Below are positions 25,598 to 34,192 of a DNA stretch of 64,000 nt, in pieces; within the stretch, counting starts at the first letter, position 1, and every line of letters starts with the position of its first letter. Origin of the DNA: Mycolicibacterium sp. CBMA 247 (GTDB lineage Bacteria; Actinomycetota; Actinomycetes; Mycobacteriales; Mycobacteriaceae). Location of the stretch: positions 1 through 64,000 of the forward strand of contig NZ_VTGX01000006.1 of assembly GCF_009729095.1 (NCBI RefSeq), written 5' to 3'. Both the position numbers and the translations under genes were made by a program. The notes under the pieces were generated by a model. It worked only from the letters and a program-made list of their open reading frames with translations. It did no database searches and was not told where the DNA came from.

Positions 25598-26302
25598 ATG
25601 CGAATCGCTGTGACCGTGGGGGCTGCTGTGCTTTTGGCGGCCTGCTCGCCGGGAGGAGGGCACGAGTCGCAGCCGACCTCGCAGCCCCGGATGTCGATGC
25701 CCGCCGGCGCCCCGCACACCAAGATCACCACGTCCACCCCGACGACGACCTCGCCACTGCCCACCACGGCACCGGCGCCCGGGACCCCGATGAGCCGGGT
25801 GATCAAGTGGGTCGAGGCAGGCACCCCGGCTGATCCCGCCGGTTTCCACACTGCCACGCGCGAAGGCCAGTCGACCAACCTCGGCGACGACATCGCGTTC
25901 GTCGTACCGTCGGGCACGGCCCGCTGCGCCACCGACAAGTATGCCGAAGGCCAACTGGCGTGCCTGATCCAGGCCGACGGTCTGCCGTCCAAGCCGTCTG
26001 ACGTCGAGGGTCAGTGGATTCCAGGCTGGGTGGATTTCGCCGGGGAGACGGTGGATATCGGCTCACTGCACGGGGATCCGGGGCGGTTCGGTTACGGCGA
26101 CGGCGCGGAACTGGCCCAGGGTAAGTCACTGGCCTTCGGCGACTTCCGGTGTCGCGCGGACGCCACCACCCTGGTGTGCGTGAATTACGCGCACCAGTCG
26201 GCGGTGCTGCTGAACTCCTCCGGCGTCGAGCCCCTGGGCTGCCTGAAGCCGGTCCCGCCGCCGGTCGGCATCGGACGTCGGCTCAGCTGCCCGCCGGAGT
26301 GA
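25598..26302 (+). CDS. predicted lipoprotein (LppI-like)
   Basis: A 234-residue exported lipoprotein: short signal peptide with lipobox LLAAC, lipidated Cys16, then a Ser/Thr/Pro-rich linker to about residue 65 and a globular domain with paired cysteines (RCATDKY..LAC, FRCRADATTLVC). A TAGCCT box (25585-25590) ends 7 nt before ATG, so the transcript is probably leaderless. Position upstream of the rbpA block suggests M. tuberculosis LppI (Rv2046) as counterpart, but this is from context and memory. Divergent from the esterase. Confidence 0.75.
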   Translation: MRIAVTVGAAVLLAACSPGGGHESQPTSQPRMSMPAGAPHTKITTSTPTTTSPLPTTAPAPGTPMSRVIKWVEAGTPADPAGFHTATREGQSTNLGDDIAFVVPSGTARCATDKYAEGQLACLIQADGLPSKPSDVEGQWIPGWVDFAGETVDIGSLHGDPGRFGYGDGAELAQGKSLAFGDFRCRADATTLVCVNYAHQSAVLLNSSGVEPLGCLKPVPPPVGIGRRLSCPPE

Positions 26303-26325
26303 CCAACCGTCACGGATGGTCACTC
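26297..26325. terminator. bidirectional hairpin over two convergent stop codons
   Basis: A perfect 9-bp stem, GAGTGACCA (26297-26305) and TGGTCACTC (26317-26325), with an 11-nt loop that can pair internally (CCG/CGG). It contains the lipoprotein stop (26300-26302) and the permease stop (26310-26312). It probably terminates both convergent transcripts. Confidence 0.5.
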
Positions 26326-27734
26326 TCGGCCAGCGACGACCCGATCCGGTCCATCACCTCCGGTCTGCGGCGCAGCGTGTGTACGAGTAACCCGACGCCG
26401 AGCGCGATCCAGGCCAGGTAGACGAACGGCAACGCACCGTAGATCCCGCTCTGCAACGGCCATACGGTCTTGTACAGCGGGTAGAGGAACACCAGCGAGC
26501 CGATCAGGCCCAGCACACCGTGCCGGAACCAGTGGAACTCGCCGATCCGGAGCATGTAGCGGATCAGGCCGAAATTGGTGACGATGTAGGACACCAAGAA
26601 GGCGATCGAGATCAGGAAGCCGAAGTAGCCCCACACGTTGAAGGGGCCGACCAGGAACGCCAGCGGCACGCCGAGGGCCATCGAGATCACCCCCATCACC
26701 GCGATCGCCACGGCCGGTGTCTGTCGTGAGGACACCTCGCCGAGCCGCTGCGGCAGCACCCGCTCACGGCCCAGGGTATAGAGCACCCGGGCACCCGCGA
26801 TGAACGCCGTCTGGCTGAACGCCAGGATGCTGCTGAGCGTGGCGAGCACCACCACGGTCAGACCCAGCTTGCCCCAGTAGGTCTCGGCGATCGTCTGCAG
26901 CGGCGCCGGGTCCTCGCCGAACTCGGTCATCCGGTCGATTCCGTAGCCGTACACCATCGCGTACGCGATCAGCACGTAGAACACCGGAACCACGATGGCC
27001 GCGGCCCACAATCCGCGCGGGATGTGGCGTTTCGGGTCACGTACCTCCATTCCCAGCGTCGCGCCCTCCTCGATACCGACGTGGGACAACACCGCGTAGG
27101 TCATCGCGAGTCCGACGGCACCCCACCCCATGGCACCGGCCGAAGACGCCTCAAACGGTGCGGTGCCGAAACCGCTGCCCGACTGCGGGCCCGTGACGAA
27201 GATCCACAGCGCCAAGGCCAGTAGGACCACCATCTCGAAGCCGAGCAGCCCGAGTGCGGCGTGCAGCGACTGGCTGATCCCCAGGTACGCCAGCACACAC
27301 ACGTAGGCCAGCGCTGCGACGGTGAAGATCCACCACGGCAACTGCACGCCGAACTGGGTGCCCAGCCACTGCTGGACCCAGCCGCCGAACACCGCGAAGC
27401 CAGCGGCGGAGAACACCATGTACGCGCCGATGAACATCCAGCCGTAGACGAATCCGACGCTGGGGCCCCAGGCCTTGGAGTTCCAGGTGTACAAGCCGCC
27501 GGAGGTGGGCAGGCGCTTGGAGAACTCGGCGAACGTGTTGACCAGCAGCAGGATGCCCGGCCACACCAGCAGGAATGCCAAAACCAGTGCGGAACCGGCG
27601 AATTGACCCATGAACTGCAGGTTCAACGCGATCACCGAGGCGGGACCGCATCCGGCGACCGACAGGATCCCGACCTGTTTCCAGTCGATGGCATCCCGGC
27701 GCAGTGTCGCTTCGGTGGTGATCTCTTCAGTCAT
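26310..27734 (-). CDS. APC-family amino acid/amine permease
   Basis: A 474-residue integral membrane transporter with about 12 hydrophobic segments. The N-terminal signature SVAGCGPASVIALNLQF and SGGLYTWNSKAWGP are typical of the APC superfamily (amino acid/polyamine/ethanolamine importers such as PuuP or EutH-like APC members). It is the last gene of the minus-strand cluster, 16 nt after the GS-like ligase stop. It most likely imports the amine that the ligase gamma-glutamylates. ATG 27734 fits the usual polar N-terminus. Confidence 0.88.
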   Translation of the reverse strand: MTEEITTEATLRRDAIDWKQVGILSVAGCGPASVIALNLQFMGQFAGSALVLAFLLVWPGILLLVNTFAEFSKRLPTSGGLYTWNSKAWGPSVGFVYGWMFIGAYMVFSAAGFAVFGGWVQQWLGTQFGVQLPWWIFTVAALAYVCVLAYLGISQSLHAALGLLGFEMVVLLALALWIFVTGPQSGSGFGTAPFEASSAGAMGWGAVGLAMTYAVLSHVGIEEGATLGMEVRDPKRHIPRGLWAAAIVVPVFYVLIAYAMVYGYGIDRMTEFGEDPAPLQTIAETYWGKLGLTVVVLATLSSILAFSQTAFIAGARVLYTLGRERVLPQRLGEVSSRQTPAVAIAVMGVISMALGVPLAFLVGPFNVWGYFGFLISIAFLVSYIVTNFGLIRYMLRIGEFHWFRHGVLGLIGSLVFLYPLYKTVWPLQSGIYGALPFVYLAWIALGVGLLVHTLRRRPEVMDRIGSSLAESDHP

Positions 27735-27750
27735 GCTGACCTCGTTCCTC

Positions 27751-29139
27751 TCACATGGTCTCGAGGTAGCGGGCGACTTCCCAGTCGGTCACCGCTTTGG
27801 ATTGGGCTTGTAGTTCGGCGCGTTTGAGTGCCACGAAATGGTCGACGAAGTCGTCGCCGAACCATTCCCGGGCCGCGCCGCTGGCCTCCAACAGGTCGAC
27901 CGCCTCGCCGAGACTGTGCGGCAGTGCGACCACCTGATCGTCGGGCAGGCTGTACACATCGCCGCTGACGAGTTCGCTTGGCTCGATGGCGTGTTTGATC
28001 CCGTGTAGCCCGCCGGCGAGCGTGGCTGCCGTCGCCACATAGGGATTCGCGTCGCCGCCGGGCTGCCGGTGCTCAAGCCGGGTTCCATGCTCTCCTGCGC
28101 GGATCGCTCGCAGCCCCACCGACCTGTTGTCGATGCCCCAGGTGGCGGTGGTTCCGGCCCACGAGTACGGCACGTAGCGGCGGTAGGAGTTCGGCGTCGG
28201 GGCCATCAACGCGCTGAACTCACGCATGGTGCTCAGAATGCCCCCGGCGAAGTACCGCATGGTTTGCGAAAGCTGTTCCGGTGCAGCCGGATCGAAGAAT
28301 ACTCCGCGGCCGTCGAGGTCCTGCAGGCTGATGTGAACATGACAGCTGTTGCCCGCCCAGTCGGTGTTCGGTTTGGCCATGAAGCTGGCCAGTAGCTCGC
28401 GTTGCGCCGCCAGCTCCTTGACCCCGGATTTGAACAGGAAGGCGTCGTCGGCGGCCTTCAGGCTCGGACCGTAGTGCAGCGTGATCTCGAACTGGCCGGG
28501 GCCGGTTTCGGGATTGCACGCCTCGATCGGCAAGCCGTAGGCCAGCATCTGGTTGCGGATCAGCGCACCGATATCCTCCTGCAAGGAGCCCAATACCACC
28601 CCGTAGGTGCTCGTCAGTTCCTGTAGCGGAGTCAGTTCCTCAGACCGCTTGCGGTGCGGAGTACCCGGTTTCTCGCGCAGCAGATAGAACTCCAGTTCCA
28701 GTGCGCTGAGCGGGGTGTAGCCCATCGCTTCGGCCCGACTCAGGACCTCACGGAGCACACCTCGCGGCGAGATCGGCACGATGGTGACGTTGTCGGGCAG
28801 GTACCAATCGCACAGCAGCAGTGCGGTGTCGGCGTGCCACGGCACGATGTGCAGGGTGGACAGGTCCGGTTTGGCGTGGATGTCGGGGTAGCCCTGCCGT
28901 TCGGTGGGAAAGTAGCCGCTGTGCCCCGGCGGCCGAGTGACCAGGTCTGACTCGTCGACATGCAGCACCCAGAACACATCGCAGATCGGCAGGCCGTGAT
29001 CGAGGAATTCGGCCAACTGCGCCACGGGAATTCGCTTGCCGCGCATGACGCCGTGAGTGTCGCAGCCGCCGAGGATGACCGTGCTGATCTGTCGGTCCCG
29101 CAGCTCGGTGATCAGCCGTGTTGAGTTCATGCCCGACAT
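27751..29139 (-). CDS. glutamine synthetase-like gamma-glutamyl amine ligase 3
   Basis: A 462-residue GS-superfamily protein with N-domain segment THGVMRGKRIP, catalytic motifs LELEFYL, ETGPGQFEITLHYG, NSCHVHISLQ, TPNSYRRYVP and RLEHRQPGGDANPYVATAAT. By context it is a gamma-glutamyl-amine synthetase (PuuA, or GlnA3/GlnA4 of Streptomyces). Alcohol dehydrogenase, aldehyde dehydrogenase and a C26 hydrolase in the same operon favour an amino alcohol such as ethanolamine (GlnA4-like) over a diamine. ATG 29139 has a GGAG-GGGG box and overlaps the BVMO stop by 13 nt. Confidence 0.88.
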   Translation of the reverse strand: MSGMNSTRLITELRDRQISTVILGGCDTHGVMRGKRIPVAQLAEFLDHGLPICDVFWVLHVDESDLVTRPPGHSGYFPTERQGYPDIHAKPDLSTLHIVPWHADTALLLCDWYLPDNVTIVPISPRGVLREVLSRAEAMGYTPLSALELEFYLLREKPGTPHRKRSEELTPLQELTSTYGVVLGSLQEDIGALIRNQMLAYGLPIEACNPETGPGQFEITLHYGPSLKAADDAFLFKSGVKELAAQRELLASFMAKPNTDWAGNSCHVHISLQDLDGRGVFFDPAAPEQLSQTMRYFAGGILSTMREFSALMAPTPNSYRRYVPYSWAGTTATWGIDNRSVGLRAIRAGEHGTRLEHRQPGGDANPYVATAATLAGGLHGIKHAIEPSELVSGDVYSLPDDQVVALPHSLGEAVDLLEASGAAREWFGDDFVDHFVALKRAELQAQSKAVTDWEVARYLETM

Positions 29140-30791
29140 CCCCGCTCCGTTCCGCTGTCGTGCAGTACGAAACCCGCGTACCCGCGGGCCACCACCTCAT
29201 CGCATTCCTGCCGGTAGGGTCCGCAGCCGGCAACATATGGCATGAAAATCCTCGGCTTTCCGGGAATGTTGGCGCCCAGATACCACGACTGCGCCTTGGG
29301 ATACAGGGTGTCTGCGGCGACCTCGGCGACGTGCGCCATCCACGCCTCCTCAGCCGCCGTGGTCGCCTCGATCCGGTCGAGGTTCCCCCCGCGCATGTGC
29401 TCGAGACAGTCCGCGATCCAGTCGACGTGCTGTTCGATGGAGATCAGCATGTTGCTCAGCACCGACGGGCTTCCCGGCCCGGTGACCATGAACAGGTTCG
29501 GGTAGCCGGCGGACTGCAACCCCAGCAGCGTGCGCGGACCGTGCGCCCATTTCTGGCTCAGCGGCACACCGTCGGTGCCGCGGACGTCGATATCGGTCAA
29601 TGCTCCGGTGATCGCGTCGAACCCGATCGCGAACACGATGGCGTCCACCTCGATGTGCCGGTCGCGCAACTGGATACCGGTGGCGGTGAGCTTCTCGATC
29701 GGGTCCGAGCGCACGTCGACCAGTTCGACGTTGTCACGGTTGTACGTCTCGAAATACCCGATGTCGGTGCAGGTCCGCTTGGTGCCGATGTGGTGTTGCG
29801 GGCACAGCCGCTCAGCGGTGCGCGGGTCGCCGACGATCTCGCGGATCTTGCCGCGGGCGAACTCCTGTGCCGCGAGATTGGCTCGTTCGTCGGTGAAGAA
29901 GTCATCGAACGCCGCCGACAGTGAGTTGATCCCGCCACGGCGCCAGCCCTGTTCGTACCGGTCGGTGCGTTCCGCCTCGGTCACCTCGAAGGTCGACTGC
30001 GTCGGCGCCGGATGAGGAACCCCTGCATCGGATTGCTCGCACACCCGCCGCCGCTCGGCGAACTCGGCGAGCGCAGCATCGAGTTCGCCCTCGCCCAGTG
30101 GCCGGTTCTGGGCCGGCATGCTGTAGTTGGGGGTCCGCTGCAGGACGTAGAGCCTTCGGGCCTGGCGGGCGATATTCGGAATCGTCTGGATCCCAGACGA
30201 TCCGGTCCCGATCACCGCCACTGTTCGGCCGGTGAAATCGACGGGTTCATGCGGCCACTGCCCGGTGTGATACCAGTCCCCGGCGAAGTCGGCCAGGCCA
30301 GGGAAGTCGGGCTCCTTGACCACCGACAGGCAGCCGGTGGCCATCACGCAGAAGGTGGCCCGCACCGTCGACGCGTCACCGGCGGAGGTTGCACACGACA
30401 GCACCCACTCGTTGGTGTCCTCCTCCCACTGTGCCGATCGCACGGTGGTGTCGAACTCGATGTCGGCGCGCAGGTCGAAGCGGTCCGCGACATGTCCGAT
30501 GTAAGAGAGGATCTCCGGCTGCGCGGCATACCTCTCGCTCCATCGCCAGTCCCGGGTCAGAGATTCGTCGAACGAATAGGAGTAGTCGATGCTCTCGATG
30601 TCGCAGCGCGCACCCGGGTAGCGGTTCCAGTACCAGGTGCCCCCGACGTCGGCGCCGCGTTCCAGGATGCGTGCCCGCAAGCCGAGTTGGCGTGCGCGGT
30701 AGAGCATGTAGAGACCAGCGAACCCGGCTCCGACGATCGCGATGTCGAGGCGCTCATCGGGATCCGGCCGCGATGCCGTAGTGCCCTGCAT
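29127..30791 (-). CDS. flavin-containing (Baeyer-Villiger) monooxygenase
   Basis: A 554-residue BVMO-type protein. FAD motif GAGFAG (residues 21-26), conserved GGTWYWNRYPG, the BVMO fingerprint FAGDWYHTGQWP, then the NADPH motif GTGSSG and the late ATG-type motif FAIGFDAITG. It resembles cyclohexanone/phenylacetone monooxygenases and would insert oxygen next to a carbonyl or oxidise a heteroatom. It lies inside a gamma-glutamylation operon, where it is not a usual member, overlapping the ligase start and 7 nt after the alcohol dehydrogenase. Confidence 0.9.
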   Translation of the reverse strand: MQGTTASRPDPDERLDIAIVGAGFAGLYMLYRARQLGLRARILERGADVGGTWYWNRYPGARCDIESIDYSYSFDESLTRDWRWSERYAAQPEILSYIGHVADRFDLRADIEFDTTVRSAQWEEDTNEWVLSCATSAGDASTVRATFCVMATGCLSVVKEPDFPGLADFAGDWYHTGQWPHEPVDFTGRTVAVIGTGSSGIQTIPNIARQARRLYVLQRTPNYSMPAQNRPLGEGELDAALAEFAERRRVCEQSDAGVPHPAPTQSTFEVTEAERTDRYEQGWRRGGINSLSAAFDDFFTDERANLAAQEFARGKIREIVGDPRTAERLCPQHHIGTKRTCTDIGYFETYNRDNVELVDVRSDPIEKLTATGIQLRDRHIEVDAIVFAIGFDAITGALTDIDVRGTDGVPLSQKWAHGPRTLLGLQSAGYPNLFMVTGPGSPSVLSNMLISIEQHVDWIADCLEHMRGGNLDRIEATTAAEEAWMAHVAEVAADTLYPKAQSWYLGANIPGKPRIFMPYVAGCGPYRQECDEVVARGYAGFVLHDSGTERGCRA

Positions 30792-30798
30792 ATCGCTC

Positions 30799-31995
30799 CT
30801 ATCCCTGCGCCGTGGTCAACTCGCGCCCGGACAGGCTCAGGGCCGCGGCGAACAGATCGTGGACCTCGTCGCGCTGCCACGGTTCGGGCGCCATGGTGAT
30901 GAAGTAGTCGGCCAGGGCCAGATCGGTGAGCCGGTCGAGATCGGTCTCGGACAGCCCGATATCGGTGAGCACCGGGAACTTCAGGTCGGCCAGCAGCGAG
31001 CGCACCGCAGCCACCACCCGGCTGCCGTCACGGGTGCCGTCGTCGGGCAACCCCCAGGCGTCGGCCACCCGTTCCAATGCCGTTGGGACGAAATGTCTCT
31101 CCCGTTCCAGGGTCTCAGCCAGCACCAGGCCGATGGTGAGACCGTGAGGCACGCCGGTGAGCCCGCCGATCGCCTGCCCGAGTGAGTGCTCGGCCGCGCA
31201 ATCGGAGATGTTCATCGCCAGGCCGGCCAGCATCGAACCACACGACATGTTGGACCGGGCCACCGCATCGGTACCGTCACGATAGGCAGTCAGCAGCGAT
31301 GTGCACATCAGCCGGACCGCCTCGAGCGCGATCGCGTCCCCGATCGGGGTGTGCACCTTGGCCACGATCGCGGCGATAGCCTGTGCGAGCGCGTCGATGC
31401 CGGTGTTGGCCGTCATCGCCGGCGGCATGCTCCAGGTCAAGACGGGATCCACGACGGCATACTGGGCGCGCAGGTTGGGATGCGCGATGCCGGCCTTGCG
31501 GCCCGCTACAGGCTCGGAGACCACCGCACCGCCGGACACTTCGGACCCGGTGCCCGCAGTGGTCGGTACCGCGAACAGCGGTACCGACGGCTCGGCGAAC
31601 TCCCTTGGCGAGTCAAGGAACTGGGCGAACGACAGGCCGTTCTGATAGCACAGCCGCGCCGCCTTGGCGGTGTCGATCACCGAGCCGCCACCGATAGCCA
31701 CCACGGCCTCGGCCCCCGCACGGGCCATCCCGGCGGTGGCCGCGTCGACCATGTCGATGGTCGGTTCACCCGCGGGCTTGTCCATTCGGGTGATGTCGAG
31801 GCCCGACGCCATCAGGGTGGCCAGCAGGTCTGCCACCGCAGGGTTGTGGGCATCGATGTTCTCATCGGTCAGCACGAGTACCCGGCCGGCGCCGGCTGCC
31901 CCCAGCAGATCCGGTAACTCGTGGGACTTACCCTCCCCGAACGAGATCCGGACGGGGAGATGGTTGTTGAACGGGGTGATGGACTGTTCGGTCAC
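30799..31995 (-). CDS. iron-containing (type III) alcohol dehydrogenase
   Basis: A 398-residue group III alcohol dehydrogenase. N-terminal NAD-binding half includes VVAIGGGSVIDTAKAARL; the iron site is in the C-terminal half with CAAEHSLGQAIGGLTGVPHG (two His ligands) and upstream Asp/His positions. It oxidises an alcohol to an aldehyde with NAD+. With the adjacent aldehyde dehydrogenase it would convert a gamma-glutamyl amino alcohol, or its free alcohol, to the acid. ATG 31995 begins MTEQSITPF. It is 44 nt downstream of the aldehyde dehydrogenase. Confidence 0.9.
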   Translation of the reverse strand: MTEQSITPFNNHLPVRISFGEGKSHELPDLLGAAGAGRVLVLTDENIDAHNPAVADLLATLMASGLDITRMDKPAGEPTIDMVDAATAGMARAGAEAVVAIGGGSVIDTAKAARLCYQNGLSFAQFLDSPREFAEPSVPLFAVPTTAGTGSEVSGGAVVSEPVAGRKAGIAHPNLRAQYAVVDPVLTWSMPPAMTANTGIDALAQAIAAIVAKVHTPIGDAIALEAVRLMCTSLLTAYRDGTDAVARSNMSCGSMLAGLAMNISDCAAEHSLGQAIGGLTGVPHGLTIGLVLAETLERERHFVPTALERVADAWGLPDDGTRDGSRVVAAVRSLLADLKFPVLTDIGLSETDLDRLTDLALADYFITMAPEPWQRDEVHDLFAAALSLSGRELTTAQG

Positions 31996-32039
31996 GGCGC
32001 TCCAGGGTCGATTGTCGGTGGCTACGGTCGATGGATCGG

Positions 32040-33392
32040 TCAGGTCTTGATGAAGACGTTCTTCAGTTCCGTGTAGGCCAGCGGCGCGTCGGGACCCAAG
32101 TCGCGGCCCAACCCGGAATCCTTGAACCCGCCGAACGGCGTGTTCATCCGCACCGAGCTGTACGAATTCACCGCCAGCGCACCGGCTTCCATAGCCCGGG
32201 CGATCCTCAGCGCACGCGCCCCGTCCAGCGACCAGATCGAGCCGGCCAGTCCGTAGCGGGTGTCGTTGGCGCGCCGTACCGCCTCGTCCTCGGAATCGAA
32301 GGGCAGCACGCAGACCACCGGCCCGAAGATCTCGTCACGGGCCGCGGGGTGCTCGTCGCCGACCGGGTGCAGCACGGTGGGCGGGTACCAGAAGCCCGGG
32401 CCGTCCGGGGCGCTTCCCTCGAAGAACACCGGCGCCTGGCTGACATAGGATGCGACGCGCTCGCGTTGCCGCTGCGAGATCAGCGGGCCCATCTGGGTGT
32501 TCTCGTCGAGCGGGTCACCGACACGCAACGCGGTCGTGGTCTCCTTGAGATGAGCCAGGAACTCTTCCATGGCCGGGCGTTCGACGAAAACCCGTGACCG
32601 CGCACAGCAGTCCTGCCCTGAGTTGCCGAAGACACCACCGGCCAGTCCGGCTGCCGCTGCCTGCAGATCGGCGTCGGCGAAAACCAGCGCGGCTGATTTG
32701 CCTCCGAGTTCCAGCGTCACACGCTTGAGCCGGTCCCCGGCCCGCCTGGCGATATCGCGGCCGACCGCAGTGGATCCGGTGAATCCGACCTTGCGGATAT
32801 CGGGGTGGTCGACCAGCATCCGGCCGACCGGGTCACCCGGTCCTACCACCACGTTGAGCAACCCCTCGGGCAGCCCGGCCGCGACGGCGATGCGCTGCAG
32901 TTCCAGGGCGGTGAGCGGGGTGAGCTCAGAGGGCTTGAGCACCACCGCGTTCCCGGCCGCGAGCGCCGGGGCGACCTTCCACGCCGCGATCGACAACGGG
33001 TAGTTCCACGGGGTGATCAAACCGACGACGCCGAACGGCTCGTGGAAGGTCATGTCCAGCCCACCCGACACCGGGATCGTGTTACCCAACAGACGTTCCG
33101 GGGTCGCTGAGTAATAGCGGAAGGTGCCTGCCACGCCGGCCATGGCACCGCGCGCGTCGGCGATCGGCATCCCGACATTGCGGGCCTCCAGCCGGGCCAG
33201 GCCTTCGGCCTCCGCGGTTACCGCCGCGCCAACTGCGATCAACACCTCGGCCCGGTGGGCGGGATCGGCGCGACACCAATCACGCTGGGCAAGTGCGGCT
33301 CTGCGCACCGCCTCGTCGACGTCGGCGGCGGTGGCCCACGGCACTTCCGCGAGTACCCCACCGGTTGCCGGTTCCAGAACCTGACCCTTCAT
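32040..33392 (-). CDS. NAD(P)-dependent aldehyde dehydrogenase
   Basis: A 450-residue aldehyde dehydrogenase superfamily enzyme. Motifs: PWNYPLSIAAWKVAPALAAG, nucleotide-binding FTGSTAVGRDI, catalytic Glu in LELGGK, catalytic Cys in GQDCCARSR and FGPVVCVLPF. It resembles gamma-aminobutyraldehyde/PuuC-type enzymes, which fits oxidation of a gamma-glutamylated aminoaldehyde. ATG 33392 overlaps the C26 hydrolase stop as TGATG, so the two are translationally coupled. The frame extends further upstream, but that would overlap the hydrolase coding region. Confidence 0.9.
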   Translation of the reverse strand: MKGQVLEPATGGVLAEVPWATAADVDEAVRRAALAQRDWCRADPAHRAEVLIAVGAAVTAEAEGLARLEARNVGMPIADARGAMAGVAGTFRYYSATPERLLGNTIPVSGGLDMTFHEPFGVVGLITPWNYPLSIAAWKVAPALAAGNAVVLKPSELTPLTALELQRIAVAAGLPEGLLNVVVGPGDPVGRMLVDHPDIRKVGFTGSTAVGRDIARRAGDRLKRVTLELGGKSAALVFADADLQAAAAGLAGGVFGNSGQDCCARSRVFVERPAMEEFLAHLKETTTALRVGDPLDENTQMGPLISQRQRERVASYVSQAPVFFEGSAPDGPGFWYPPTVLHPVGDEHPAARDEIFGPVVCVLPFDSEDEAVRRANDTRYGLAGSIWSLDGARALRIARAMEAGALAVNSYSSVRMNTPFGGFKDSGLGRDLGPDAPLAYTELKNVFIKT

Positions 33393-34126
33393 CACGACCT
33401 CTCGGTACAGGACGCGTTCGCGTGCGCTGCCGCGCCGACGAACGCATCGAAAATTTCCTTCATGGGCTGATATTCGGGATGCCACTGCACACCGAGCGCG
33501 AAGTGCCGGTCCGGCCATTCGATCGATTCGACCGCTCCGTCGGGTATAGAACGGGCGGTGACGCGCCCTCCCCTACCCACACTCGCCACCCCCTGATGGT
33601 GGTGCGAATTCACCTCTCGCACTCCGGCCAGCCCGGTGCGGCCGAGCAGCGAGTCGACATCGACCTCGATGGCATGGTGGGTCGCGTGGTCCAATCGGCC
33701 GGGCGCCGGACGGTGCTCGGCGAAACCGACGTCCAGCAGGTGCTGATGCAGCGTGCCGCCGGTGGCCACATTGAGGATCTGCAGCCCCCGGCAGATCCCC
33801 AGAACGGGGACGTCACGCTCCAACGCCGCTGTGGTGATACGCAATTCGAATTCATCGCGGATCGCGTTGGTCTCTTCCATCCGCTCGGTGGCGGGCGAGC
33901 CGTAGAACTCGGGTTCGATGTCGGTGCCACCGGCCAGCAGCAGGCCGTCGAGCACCCCGAGCAGTTGTCCGGCATCGGCGTTCGGCGAGGGCACCAGCAC
34001 CAGCGACTGCCCGCCGGAGCACTCGACCGCATCGAGGTAGGTCTGGGCCGCCAGCACCGCATCCTGGCGCCAGAATCCCCATGTCGCCGTGGCCGAGACA
34101 CCGCAGATCCCTATCAGTGGGCGCAT
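33392..34126 (-). CDS. class I glutamine amidotransferase-like gamma-glutamyl hydrolase (C26/PuuD type)
   Basis: A 244-residue peptidase C26 protein. It has the nucleophile elbow GICRGLQ, the catalytic His-x-Glu in GVQWHPEYQP and the early LLLAGGTDIEPEFYG typical of PuuD (gamma-glutamyl-GABA hydrolase). It would release glutamate from the oxidised gamma-glutamyl product, closing the cycle begun by the ligase. The start at 34126 (MRPLIGICG) was chosen because GGAG lies 6 nt upstream; ATGs at 34138 and 34189 are also in frame. First gene of the minus-strand operon, divergent from GntR. Confidence 0.85.
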   Translation of the reverse strand: MRPLIGICGVSATATWGFWRQDAVLAAQTYLDAVECSGGQSLVLVPSPNADAGQLLGVLDGLLLAGGTDIEPEFYGSPATERMEETNAIRDEFELRITTAALERDVPVLGICRGLQILNVATGGTLHQHLLDVGFAEHRPAPGRLDHATHHAIEVDVDSLLGRTGLAGVREVNSHHHQGVASVGRGGRVTARSIPDGAVESIEWPDRHFALGVQWHPEYQPMKEIFDAFVGAAAHANASCTERS

Positions 34127-34150
34127 CCAGAGCTCCATGGTCTGAATTTC

Positions 34151-34185
34151 ATACCATAGGACAATAGGGCCATCCGAGGTAGTCT
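34151..34185. promoter_or_regulatory. GntR / C26-hydrolase intergenic control region
   Basis: An AT-rich spacer between divergent genes. TAGTCT (34180-34185) is a -10 box ending 7 nt before the GntR ATG (leaderless). Upstream, CCATAGGA-CAATAGGG (34154-34169) forms two imperfect 8-bp direct repeats around the -35 region, a candidate GntR operator controlling both directions. Confidence 0.4.
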
Positions 34186-34192
34186 GCAAGGG

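Noticed and set aside
25522..25992. N-terminal extension of the carboxylesterase
   Set aside because: It is opposite the lipoprotein gene and its leaderless promoter; the family's conserved start aligns with ATG 25521.
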